From NCBI RefSeq assembly GCF_001039355.2, contig NW_019775608.1:171280-235279 (forward strand): DNA of 64,000 nucleotides, read 5' to 3'. Source of the DNA: Lingula anatina. Taxonomy: Eukaryota; Brachiopoda; Lingulata; Lingulida; Lingulidae. This document shows, in pieces, positions 48,479 through 60,378 of the stretch. Position numbers and translations under genes: made by a program. How positions within the stretch are numbered: position 1 is the stretch's first letter; each line of letters opens with the position of its first letter. The notes beneath the pieces are model-generated. The model made no database searches, had not been told where the DNA came from, and saw only the letters and a list, made by a program, of their open reading frames with translations.

Positions 48479-51400
48479 ATGTTACGCATCGGTATGAGAA
48501 ATATTAGAGGATTAGCAAAGAAACGTACTGATGAAAACTTTGTTGAGATGGTAGAAAATTTTGATATTTTCATATGTGTAGAAACTTTTAGTACCCTGAG
48601 ATCAAAAATGGTCCTACCTAGTGGCTCACATGGCCACTTCTGCAAAATAAAAACAAAAAAGAAAACAAAAGGTCGCCCATCTGGCGGTATAGTTATATAT
48701 TACAGAAAACAATTTAGTGGTGCTCTTCATGTTATCTCTAGCAAAAGTGAAAATACCTTATGGATAAGGCTACCAGGACAGTGTTTTGGTCTCCAAAGAG
48801 ACTTATTTGTGTGCGCAGTTTATGTTAAGCCAAAGAATGGGAGATTTGATGAAGCAACCTTTGACATCCTTGAGGAAGAAATAGCTCAGCATCAGTCAAA
48901 TGGCATGGGTGATTTTAATGCTCGAACTGGTACACTCCCAGATTATATCAAAAATGATAACACACACGGTATCCCAGTGCCTGGTAGCCACCCCACAGAT
49001 ATGCTCACTCCTGCTCGGAACAACTTAGACAGTATCATAAACTCCCAGGGAAGAACCCTTGTAGAATTATGCATTAGCAGCAATTTGAGAATACTGAATG
49101 GAAGAGTGTTAGGAAATTCATTAGGGTACTACACATGTTACAATCAAAATGGCTGTAGTGCAGTGGATTATGCAGTTTTGAGTGATAAGTTAGTTGATAG
49201 TGTAAAGTATTTCACTGTTCACCCAATTGACTATATCTCAGATCACTGTCTTCTAGATCTTACAATTGCAAGTAAGGGTTTCAAGGAGTCACCAAAAGTT
49301 ATTCCCCTCTAAAAATACAAAGATCAGTACATCTGGGGCATCGACTCTGCAGATAAATTCCTCCGTGAACTGGAAAGTGAAAAAAACATAGAAGCCATAT
49401 GTGAATTTCAAACTACCACCGTCCCAACTACTAAAGAGGGAGTAAATAAGGCATGTCAGTCTTTAACTAAAATCCTAGATGACACAGCTAGTGCATCACT
49501 GCGTACAAAAAGAATGTCAAAGAAAAATGGTAATGAGAGAAAAAGGAATAAAAAGCAGCCCTGGTTTGACAATCAATGCATTGAAGTAAAAAGAAATATC
49601 AAACACCTCGGGAGACTACTCCACAAAAACCCGAATAATCACTTTATCTCTCACACTTATCATGAAGCTTGCAAAAAGTACAAGCAACTTTTGAAAAAGA
49701 AAAAACAAGAACATAAAGACAACCTCCTTGAAAAGCTTTTGAACATTGAAGAAAAGAATCCCAAAGAATTTTGGCAAATTATCAAAAAACTTAAGAAAGA
49801 AGAGGATCAGAACAACCTTATTGCCCCTGATGTATGGCACAATTACTTCCAACAACTGTGTGGTATCCCGCCTCTAGGTGACAATGACATTGATGATGAA
49901 TTGAAAAAATATGAAGATTGCCCTGGAAATCCCAAACTAGATGACCCTATAACCATTCTGGAGGTCCAAAAAGCACTCAGAAAGCTAAAAAATGGCAAAG
50001 CACCTGGGGCAGATAGCATAAGAAATGAAATGCTTAAGACTGGGCAACCGTACTTACAGGGTATCTGGTGCGATGACTAAAATCTTTAACCTGGTCTTAA
50101 ACTCTGGTGAGATCCCTGATGCTTGGAATTTAGGCATAGTTTTACCACTCTTTAAGTCTGGTGAGTGTTTGGATCCCTCAAATTACAGGGGCCTTTGTAT
50201 TACAAGCTGTTTGGGAAAGTTATTCAATTCCATTCTGGCAAATAGGCTAACTGACCTGATTGAAAAGGAAGGCAAACTTAGCGAAGAACAGGGTGGGTTC
50301 AGACCAAGTTACAGAACAACTGATCACATTTTCACTCTTAAATCAATTATTAACAGATATACTAGCCAAAATAGGAAGGTCTATGCATGTTTTATTGATT
50401 TTAAAAAGGCATTTGATTCAGTGTGGCACAAAGGTCTGCTTCTCAAATTACAGAAACTTGGAATAGGAGGAAAATTTTACAATGTGATTAAACAAATGTA
50501 CAAAAATACTAAATTAGGAATCTCCACAGGCAACAGTTATACCAAACCCTTTTTTGCTAAAATTGGAATCCGCCAAGGTGATAATCTAAGTCCAACACTC
50601 TTCAATATATTTATAGACGACATAAAAGAATCCTTCCATACATGTAAAACCAAAGACAAGGTAGATGGCATCAACCACATACTTTATGCCGATGACCTAG
50701 TCCTACTGTCGAGAACAAAGGACGGACTGCAAAATCTTCTGAACAAACTAGAACAGTACTGTCAAAAGTGGAAGTTACACATAAATACAAAGAAAACAAA
50801 AATAATGGTGTTTAGCAAGAAGGGTAAACTTGACCATCAAACAAAATTTCACATTAATGATGAACCCATAGAAGAAGTAAAACAGTACCCCTATTTGGGA
50901 ATAGTTTTCTCCAACACTGGCTCGTTAAAGGAAGCAATCGAAAATTTGAAGAAAAAGGCCCTAAAAGCCCTGTTTTCCCTTAAAGCAGCACTTGCCTCTC
51001 AAAACATTTCCAAACCACTTTTGTGCATGAACTTATTTAACAAACTTATCAAACCAATTTTGCTTTATGGTTGTGAGGTCTGGTCACAGGAGGTATTTAA
51101 ACAGAATAACATGTCTCTGAAGAAGATTAATAAAATGCCATTCGAACAGGTACACTTAAAGTTTTGCAAATGGATTCTAGGTCTAAGAAAGCATGCTAGC
51201 AATACCATGTCTAGAGCTGAGCTCGGCAGGTACCCTATTTTTCCAACTATAGCCAAACTTGTCCAAAGATATAGTCTTAGACTGGAACAACTGCCAAATG
51301 ATAGAATTGTAAAGCAAGTGTAGAATTGTAAAGCAAGTGTACAATCTTGAGCAAGATACAAAGGGAAACACATGGACAGAATCCATCCAATCTTTTCACA

Positions 51401-51936
51401 ATTGTTGGGGTTTCTCCGAAGATAACAACCCACCAAAGAAATTACATCAAATAGAAAACCTAGTAGAAAAATTGAACATAAAAATCGAAAAACTCTTTTG
51501 GCAGGAATTAAATAGTTCGACCTCAAACAAATTAAGGACATACAAAACAATTAAAAAATCTTATGAATGTGAAAATTACATCAAAATGAGTGTCTCCCCC
51601 TTAGATATCAAAACACTAGCAAAAATTAGACTAAGTGACCACGACCTAGCAATAGAAAGGGGCCGATACACAAACCCTAAAACTCCACTTGATGAGAGAA
51701 AATCTAAAGCTTGCAACTGTTTAGAGGATGAAACACATTTCCTCACAGAATGCACAAGATACACTGTTGAGAGGCAACGAATGCATGATGAACTACTGAA
51801 AATCAGTGTAGTGGGTCTAGATGACAGTGATCAGATATTGTCAATTCTCCTTAATCCACCCTGTCATAAAAGTCTCAAAGTAATAGCAGAATTTGTAAAG
51901 ACTGCTGTTAAAATACATAGTTCACCTGAGATCTAG
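48479..51936 (+). pseudogene. LINE ORF2: endonuclease and reverse transcriptase (three lesions)
   Basis: From ATG 48479. The endonuclease spans about 48479-49312, with MRNIRGLAKK at the N-terminus, a FDIFICVETF segment, GDFNARTG and SDHCLLDL (catalytic Asp-His pair). The linker reads on in the same frame past a TAA at 49310-49312 through KAPGADSIRNEMLK. A frameshift near 50060 moves it to the frame holding the RT: PSNYRGLCITSCLGKLFN, GGFRPSYRTTDHIF, CFIDFKKAFDSVWHKGL (block A Asp), GIRQGDNLSPTLFNIF, LYADDLVLLS (catalytic YADD) and YPYLGIVFS. A 19-bp tandem duplication then shifts the frame and gives a stop at 51323. The last part (51337-51936) resumes and contains CNCLEDETHFLTECTRY, a Cys-His motif typical of this LINE type. 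Confidence 0.9.
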
Positions 51937-52157
51937 TATATCACAGCCACTTATTGTCAACAATGCTGTGAATAGCTTAATTAATTAATATTATAGCATA
52001 ATTTGCATTAACACATGTATAATTTAACATACTACATATGTAAACATATATAATTGTATATCCATATATATATTGTGTAAATATTGTAGTCTAGAGAGCC
52101 TGCAAATGTACTCACATCATTTAGTGCTCAATAAACTTATTACTTATTATTATTATT

Positions 52158-52624
52158 GGTGAAAGCGCACGACAACGGCGACGACAAACGCAGGTGACGG
52201 CTACAATTTATATATACAGACACACCTGTGTGACTGTCTGTACATAAAAATGGCCGGATCAAGCTGATGTTCGAACTTGACCTGCATTTTATGAATATTC
52301 ATCAGTTCTGTAAGTTTGAAAACATAAGGTCAAATGGTTTTCCACTTTCGTTATAACATTGAAAGCCCACAGCGACGGGGACGACAGGCGCAGGTGACAG
52401 CTATGTGTACACACACGTGTGTCTGTACATAAAACACTATGAGACAACAGCGGATCGTCTTAATTGTTATCGACGCTGATAGAGAAAACAGGATATCAAA
52501 GAGAAAGTGGGAGATAACAGATCCACTCTCCAGTAACTCACACTTGCTTCTCTCTTCCCTCCCCGTCCTACCCTGTACCGTGGTTAAATAGAACAACAGA
52601 CATCCTAACTCGATTTCTCAATAC
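52158..52624. repeat. Direct duplication beyond the LINE 3' end
   Basis: Two related segments lie 200 bp apart: 52161-52249 and 52361-52434. Both start gaaagcscac, both contain gcaggtgac.gcta and both end tgtctgtacataaaa. The first begins within four bases of the LINE tail. The remainder of this stretch has no gene. Confidence 0.7.
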
Positions 52625-55545
52625 CTGGACAAATAAAACCCCGTGTTCTACCATTATCCATACTCAAGAAACGTATACCTTTCATGTAGTCTAAAATATC
52701 TGCCGTGCTTGGCCCTAATAGCCCAACTTCTTCCACTGAGGGAGTGGGTGTAGTTGCAGAGTTGCTGTCAGTGTCACCTAGACTGAGTAGGTAATCTGAA
52801 GAAGAGACGCAAACGGTTATGCAAAGATATTGATCAAATTGATACATCCGACTTGTAACGTTTTGTCGGAAACATAATATCTTTTCAGACACATATCATC
52901 ATGGTATCTTGTTGAAGACGAACTTGGCTGCTTAAAGACCTCAGTTTAATACGTAAAAAAACATCGATGTTTAAGGTAAATAAATTCAGGTGGCATATTC
53001 GTATTTAACATTAAGGTTAGGATAACAATAACAAGGAGACAAAGTATAAATACAATGCACAGTCTTGCACTGCAAGTGCTGCTTGCACAAATGAGGCATT
53101 AATTAAAATTTATAAATGGACTACATGCCCTACAGACAAACACTGGTATCAAATTGTTATAGTCTGAAAATCTGGAAGACAAGCTATTGAACAGAGTCAA
53201 GGTGCTCCAAACAGATGAAACCTAATAGCAAAGACATTTTCTTCGCTTAATAACTGATACTGGGTCATCATCCCCCTTTTATTCATTGTCAGTATTTCAC
53301 TCAAGAAGGTAACTTGAGAGACACTACAAAATATTAGAGAGGAATGACTGTAATCTAAGCCATTTCTTTTTCTAAACTATCGCAGCAGAAAAGCAATTCA
53401 GCAAGAGAGCTGGTGAAACTCCTTACCAAAATATCACCACTGTCAGTGTATTTAGAGACAGGATAAATACCGCATGGTTCGTTATCGAATATTATGTCAG
53501 CCGGCAAATGCGTACGTAATGTGTAACATTTCAATTGTGCCAGACGGCAGTGTGACCCATAACTCAGGCAACGGTTATAACCAGTTAATAGTAAATAAAG
53601 ATATGTCATTTTTGCTACTTGGGTTCACGTCACAAATGGCGCGATATCAGGTGATCGTATTTTGTGATCACCCATTTCAGAATAAAACCACAAGAAAATA
53701 CGGTGCCCCAAGAAAGCACGGGGTAAGGACACACATAGAGCATGACCAAAAAACAAAAACATGCACCAATGCTGCGTGGGTAAATTTCATCCAAACATCC
53801 AAGAAAGAATCTGAAAACAACCCAATTACTGTTGAGTGACACACCTAAATAGACCTGCGCTAAAACAAGGCGGCAAAGCTGTACAGCAAAAAGCCGAAAA
53901 TAACGATGCACAAAAGAGGCTAGGCCTACTGTCAATTCTGATACAATTATACAATCGCCGTTTCGTTTACCATTGTTCAGCATAGCTGGTCACTTGCAGA
54001 CCAACTGACCCCTACATCTAATTCTCTGGCAGGACCCTATAGAGACTCCAAAGACAGCCCGGGAAATCCAACTTACTGAATATTAAAACTCTTCTCTCTA
54101 TATAGTTTACACTAGGCAAAGCGCATAAATTACAACTACATCAAAAGTGATTTCTGTAAGAAAAAATATTAAAGCCAAGTAAAATACATTACTAGTCCTT
54201 CAACACTACTAAACCGAGGCTGATTATAACTAAAACGCGGAAAACAGTATATTTAATGTTAGATAGATATGCTGACCTCCTGAAATAAAAGAAAGACATT
54301 ACCCCTGAATGTTAAAATTAAGGCTCTGTCACGTATCGTATGGGGCATGATACGGACAACATTCAGCGTATAAATTTATCAGCCTGTGTCCACCGTATTA
54401 CAATGAAGTAGTCAGCATATGAGATTGTTTTTGAAGATGCTCAAAACATGTCACTTTCCTCCTGGTATGCGAATGTACACCAACGTTTGTTTGTATTCTC
54501 GAGACGTATAAGACGTGTTTACAAGTCTAACAAACCCCTTGCGCTTGTCTACGTATGAGCACTTTTTCTCATATGTGTGTGCTATACGCAAGGTGTCACA
54601 ATGCCTTAATGAACACCAACCGAAGGCATTGGGCGCATGCTATGAAAACAGCTACCAGCTGTTCAAAAGAACACGCGGCCTTTTGATATATGTAGCTTCA
54701 AACCATTCCTCACATCAATACACGGTATTCAGACTTGATTGAACTAAGATACCCTCGCCCTTTCACAATAGGAAAGTTGCTACAGGGACCACGTTACAAT
54801 TTGGAGGGTGCATGAGCGATCCGAGTACACAATCGATAAGGTGTGTGCATATTTAGGCACTAGGGGTGGATGCCTCCTTACAGGTCAAAATAGTTCTCCT
54901 AACTGCGGGCAAAAATTTGGAATATATCCGCTGCATAATTTACCTCTGTACTAGTACAGTTATCCCCGTTTCTAGGGTAGCCATATGTCGCGCTACAGGG
55001 ATTAAACTGAAAATTAGGTTATACAAGTTTCAGTTAATTGTGTCGAATTCAGTGTCAACATAGAGTACTACACTGCGTGGCAGTCCTGATCCCGGCGTCT
55101 ACAGACATTGGACACTTTTTTTACCATGCTAAGTCTCGGTTTAAAGGAAATCCGACCCTAACTGTCCCTATTCATGTGTCCCTCCTGCCAGTGTAGCCAG
55201 ATTGCATTGGACCTGATTTTTTTAATGCCTGAACTCAAAGCTAAGAAATACTAATAAAAAGCATAAGCAGTGGAGGTAGTTACAAGTACGTAGGACTTGT
55301 CAATCTACCCTCCACATTCCTATGTAGAGCCATGATCTCTACTCCTATCAAAACAAAGCGAGGAGTGACAGCAGAATCCTACATCATAAATGGAACATTT
55401 ACGGGAATTCAAAATATGTTCTCTTCTTACCTTCAAAATGCTCGTACTGTATGTTCGTAGCTGCTCTGATTGCCACTATATCCCTGCAAAACATCAGTAA
55501 GGACAGTAAACGTAGCGTCCAAAGAAAAACACCGCATTTCGTCAT
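52625..55545 (-). CDS. Candidate secreted protein, first two exons (unrecognised family)
   Basis: Two phase-compatible minus-strand exons. Exon 1 (55545-55431) starts MTKCGVFLWTLRLLSLLMFC, a plausible signal peptide, and ends EHFE plus one base at a strong donor (GAAG/GTAAGA). Exon 2 (52795-52625) follows a pyrimidine-rich acceptor and reads DYLLSLGDTDSNSATTPTPS, then an acidic Leu-rich part and a basic, Gly-containing segment (RFLSMDNGRTRGFICP). It ends in phase 1 at CCAG/GTATTG; an alternative in-frame donor lies at TGAAAG/GTATAC. No family is recognised and downstream exons were not found. The LINE sits on that side and may fall in an intron. Only splice and phase logic supports this, so it may be chance. 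Confidence 0.35.
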
Positions 55546-56473
55546 CTTCCTTGTATATTTGGCCTTGCAGGTTGCTCAACTGGAGTGGACTGACTTAACG
55601 CATTTACATGTGAATATTTTATACCAGCACGGACAGAGAGAAGCCCCGCCCCTTTTGTTGCTGAACGCAACAATAGACACGGAACGCTTGCCGAGCACAA
55701 CACAAGCACGTGGGATTATAGCTTAAAACTTAATGCTAACTCAGAATATTTAATACTTCAAATCATTTAAACCATCTCATTAACTGAAAAAACACTGCCA
55801 AGTAAGGAAATATATAGTTTGGATGGAGGGATTAATTTGCACGATTGCGATTGAATGCAATCTTTAGCGTAAGTGATCATGGACTGCATCACATCTCAGC
55901 ACCGTAAATTCTGGTGAGAGGTCGTATGTCGAGTGGTCCGATCCTCTCCGCCAATCAAACGCTCCCTCCGCAAACGCTGGGACAGTTGCGGACTTTATTC
56001 ACCCCACTGATACGTGTAACACGTGCACTTGTCCAATTACTCTTATCCGTCTAATGCTATGTCCCGGTTTGGACAACCTTATTTTCAGTAACTGCGTGGT
56101 ACAGGAAGCGAACCTTTATGTCGTTTCACTGTCTATAAACCTCTGTCCTCACTAGTAACCTATATTAAATGCAATACAGATTTATATAGCTGCTTTCGAG
56201 GTAAATGAAGCCTGAAAACGTGAAAGGAGGTCATGCTGTTGGAGCCTATGTGTCATTGTCAGCTTACTTAAAAAAAGACGTGTGTGTGTTTGTGTGTGTG
56301 TGTGCGTTTGTGTGTGTGCGTGTGAGAGAAAGATGGGAGAGTAAAATCACATGATTATCTCTACTCATCAAGACATGCGTCAACACATTCTTTCCTTATG
56401 CGCTTAGATGATATGGAAATAAACACCGGTGAAAATTGCTTACTCAAGCTGATGATGCAACAGCGGCGTTTTT

Positions 56474-56505
<32 letters not shown>

Positions 56506-57470
56506 CAAAACGTAACTTCTTCCCCGTTTAGTACCCTACAAAAGTACCAAAGTCTGGTGCCAGAAATTTTCTGAAAAGGTTTACTACTGATTCTATCATT
56601 TAAGAAAGAATACCTTTAACGCTTTGTCACCTTCCGAGCGTAGTAAGGTAAATAAATTGAATAAAGAAACAAAAAGGGATTTTGTACTCTAAAAGTGCTT
56701 CTTTTTCATTTTAATTTAATGAAAAGTATATTTCACTTTAAAAAAGAGAAAAAGCTGTTTTGTCACGTATAAGTCACTTAACGTCTGCCAACTTTGCCAA
56801 GTAATGCAGTCAATGTTTTTGAGGTGTGTCGCCGCGTGTCACAGTCCAGAGAAGGAAATGACAATAAAGCTGATCCTTTTCTCAGACAGTCATTTTGCTA
56901 TAAATTTTACTATTAGTTGCATGTTTATGTCCTTGTTGTGTTATTGGCTGCATGCCATTTTCTTTGTTCGACTAAGGAATAAGTTGTGATGTTTTCCAGG
57001 TTTATTAGCATTACATAAGATAAACTAGCATTGTTTTGGGAACTTGTTTTACATTTGCTTCATGAATACTAAATATGTGGTATATTTGTAGTGACAGTGT
57101 GCTAACTTAGTTTTTCTGCCCCACTGCTGTGACTTGTGTGGCTGCCCTAGTTTCTTCAAAATTTAACTAGAGGATCAGAGAGACGATACCGCCTCCAGAT
57201 ATTGTACCACCAGATGGAGTAAGCGCATTCGTATGGGAAACCCCCCAAAAAAGGGACACCACCACCACCAGTCTTATGCTTGACAAGCTCTATAAAATAC
57301 AATCAACAAGAGTTCTCAAAATATGGAAAAAAAATTAAATAAAAATGGTACAATCAAGCAGATTTTCGAATTGACCTGTATTTTCCTAATATTGATCACT
57401 CCTGTGATTCTCTAGACAGTAAGCCTATTTGTTTTCCTTGAAATGTGTTTTCAATGTTGCATATATGCTG
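55546..57470. other. Gene-free stretch with simple repeats
   Basis: No coding sequence is supported. It contains a (GT)n-rich microsatellite at about 56281-56328, a poly-T run at about 56469-56495 and a short ccacca repeat near 57258. It includes the presumed 5' flank of the candidate minus-strand gene. Confidence 0.5.
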
Positions 57471-58525
57471 ACAAAAGAAAAAACCCAGGAGCAACACTGG
57501 GCATATCTCTGCTAGTTTTGAAGATATGAGGGGCAAGAAAATATGCAAAACTCAGTTCATGAAGAAAAAGTAGGTCAAAGGTCAATTTCATTGTCACAGT
57601 ATATGACTTCCTATTCAAGTTCAATAGTAACCATGGGCATTTCTTTGCCAATTTTGGAGATTTTAAGGCCAGAAAACATGCAAAAAGCAGTTCATCGTAA
57701 AAAGTAGGTTAAAGGTCAATTTCAAGGTCACAGTTAGATAGCCAGTCTATGACTTCCCATTCAACAGCAACTTTGGGTGTATCTCTGCCGGTTTTTGAGA
57801 TAGAAGGGATAGAAAATTTGCAAAGATCAGTTCATGGTGAAAATTAGGTCAAAGGTTAATTTCAGGGTCACAGTTAAATTGCCAGTATATGACTTTGTAT
57901 TCATATTCAATAGTAACTATGGGTGTATCTTTGCCAGTTTTTGAGATATTTTAATATCTCAAAAGATCAAAAATTTGCAAATTGAAATTTATCATGAAAA
58001 ACAGGTCAAAGGCCAATTTCAAGGTCACAGTAAGATTACCAGTATATGACTTCCTATTCAACTTCAATAGTAACTATGGACCTATCTCTGCCAGTTTTGG
58101 AGATAAAAGGGAAGGGAAATTTGCAAAGTTCAGTTCATGGTGAAAATAAGGCCAAAGGTCAATTTCAGGGTCACAGTTAGATTGCCAGTATATGACTTCC
58201 TATTCAAGTTTAATAGTAACTACAGGTATGTGCATATTTTTGCCAGTTTTGGAGATATAATTAAAGATAAGAAAATTTGCAAAGTGCGGTTTATCATGAA
58301 AAAAAGGCCAAATGTCAATTTCAAGGTCACAGTAAAACTACCAGCACATGACTTTCTATTCAACTTAATATATAACTAATATATATAACCTATCTCTGCC
58401 AGTTTTGGAGTTCGAAGGGAAAGAAATTTGCAAAGTTCAGTTTAACATGAAAAAAGATCAAAGGTCAATTTCAAGGTCACACTTAGATTGCCAGTATATG
58501 ACTTCCTATTCAAGGTCAATTGATC
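57471..58525. repeat. Tandem array of ~147-bp units with AGGTCA-type motifs
   Basis: About seven diverged units, marked by tatgacttcctattcaa at roughly 57602, 57748, 57888, 58044, 58188, 58346 and 58495 (spacing 140-158 bp). Each also has gccagttttggagat, aatttgcaaagttcagtt and a block close to aggtcaaaggtcaatttcaa. Open frames here on both strands are by-products of the repeat. Confidence 0.9.
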
Positions 58526-60173
58526 TTTTTCATCTTTTGCGGAAATAAGAAGTGCGCGTGACAGGAACCGCGCGCCACAGGGGTGATTGATGTCCTCTGC
58601 TGTTTCCAGCATGGCACTGTTAGGTGTAGATGATGTACAGGGTGCGCATATAAATAGGCCGTTTGAAGCGTGCACTGCTTTGTGTCAAACTAAAAAGGTG
58701 GCTGAAGCACAGAAATGGGCCAACTGAAAACAGCTATTTGGACGGAGAATCGAGCAATTAAATGTTTTATTTCTCAGTTAGATGCGATGCGCTGTACAAC
58801 TAGACTTCACCTAAGCGTCCGAGCCTTTGCTGCACTTTCTTTAGTGATGACGAACTATAGTTTCTGAGTTCTTTTAAATGCTTCCAACAATAAAGATATG
58901 CGAAAGAGACACGTTATATATTATTTTATAAAATCAAAATAGCCAGTAAACTCGTACACAGCTTTCTTGTGTATGAACAGATACGTGCGCCTTCATAATA
59001 TTACATGTATATATGCTAGCTGTGGCGATATCACTTCATTTACTAACATGTGTACATGTACCGGTAGTATCAATTCATTACGATTTTTATGTCTTGTTTG
59101 AAGGATGTCTCAAGAGATTTTTGAAATAATAAAATGAAAAGATTCCCTGCATTGCTTGACTCGTACCTGTGTATACAGGTAAAACTGACACGCAGATTGT
59201 TCGTCGGTTAACTGATTAAATCTATTGGTACCTGATAAAGCTTCAGGTGTTACTTGTTCAATGGTTCGGTAAGAGGGGCGGCCACAACTACGATCTTTCC
59301 TCTGTAATTAAAACCTTTTAATTTTGTGTGTTAAATAGGTGAGACAGGAATTTTCGACTCCTCTCCAGACGATAATTACACTGTTTACCGTGTGTTACAC
59401 TGGTATATGTACAAAATTTACGACAGGTAAAAATGTTAGACTTTCTGTCTGACAAGTGTGAAAATTTTGTCTAACTGAAACAAAACCGTCAGACCAAGAC
59501 CAAAAAAAAAAATAAAAATAAAACCCACCCTACTAAGGGTTATGAGAGACTAAAACCTGTGATACTACATTTAAAATTATCACTTAACAATGAAACACAT
59601 AAAAACGGATATTAAATATAAAACTTTTCAAACCCTCTTTTTGTTGTTATACAAGAAGTCGTGAAAGTTCTTGAATTCTTTGTAAGTAGAAACCCCGTAA
59701 AAAACTTAACAGCTTTTAGTTTCTTTTTCCATAACTTCATGCTTAAAGTCTTTTTTTTTCTTTTTAGGCCCCTGTTCAATTTTTTCTTCAGATCTTCATA
59801 ATGTTTTCTTTTCGCGCATTGTTTTCCCCCCGAGTTCCATTTGCCGATACTTCGTTAGATCCGTTGATTTACTTTTATGATTCCTAATATTGAAGAGTTT
59901 TCCCCGCCTTCAAAATGTTCGGCGCAAACGCGGTGCTCTGCTTTTGATCCAAACCTGCTACATTTTCCTTTCTCTCTACCATATTTTTCATTCTAACGGG
60001 TTTGTTGGGAACTTATTAAAACTTATGTGTCGATCTCGCTTACTGTTATTTTAGCAGCGGGACACAAAGCACGTAAACCCAGGCATGGTTTTCAGCACCG
60101 CTGTAAGTGTTTCGACATAGCAAGGACTCACTTTCCCACAAGGCAATTTCCATTTCCGGAAAAGATGAAAAAG
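58526..60173. other. Gene-free stretch between copies of the 147-bp repeat
   Basis: AT-rich. I see no coding signal, transposon end or RNA gene. There is a poly-A run near 59501-59509 and a T-rich stretch near 59750. Confidence 0.4.
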
Positions 60174-60378
60174 GTCTATAGTAACTATAGGTGTTTCTTT
60201 GCCAGTTTTGATTATATAAGGGACTTAAATGTTGCAAAGTTCAGTTCATGGCGAAAAGTAGGTCAAAGGTTAATTATAAGGTCACAGTTAGATTGCCAGT
60301 ATATGACTTCCTATTCAACATCGATAGTAACTATGGACCTACATGTATCTCTGCCAGTTTTGGAGACATAAGGGACTA
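60174..60378. repeat. Isolated copy of the ~147-bp AGGTCA repeat
   Basis: One and a third units of the array at 57471-58525, with gccagttttg, gcaaagttcagttcatgg, taggtcaaaggttaa and tatgacttcctattcaaca in the same order. A more decayed copy follows at about 60735-60890. Confidence 0.85.

Larger units (their letters stand above)
44640..52157 (+). mobile_element. Near full-length non-LTR retrotransposon (CR1/L2-like LINE), inactive
   Basis: Two-ORF LINE. ORF1 (44882 to 47952) is interrupted by a 980-bp DNA element. ORF2 (48479-51936) encodes an apurinic endonuclease and reverse transcriptase. The 3' end carries aataaacttattac and then a TTA/ATT-repeat tail, typical of CR1/L2 and related groups rather than poly-A. 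ORF1 with an SGNH esterase also points to the CR1/L2 superclade. The 5' boundary is an estimate, because the MITE at 44458-44632 sits just before it; target-site duplications were not identified. It is dead: ORF1 insertion, in-frame stop at 49310, frameshift near 50060 and a 19-bp duplication at 51305-51342. Confidence 0.85.

Noticed and set aside
44640-52157. The retroelement as an endogenous retrovirus
   Set aside because: No LTRs, gag, protease, integrase or envelope; the APE endonuclease, YADD RT and microsatellite-like tail identify a non-LTR LINE.
53474-53839. 121-codon plus-strand frame
   Set aside because: Overlaps the previous frame on the opposite strand and shows no family resemblance.
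53630-53983. 117-codon minus-strand frame with many hydrophobic residues
   Set aside because: No recognisable domain, no splice-compatible neighbours and unusual composition; likely chance.
57451-58675. Open frames of 60-80 codons on both strands with KVNFRVTVRLP-like repeats
   Set aside because: They follow the 147-bp tandem repeat in several frames and lack codon structure; they are repeat by-products.
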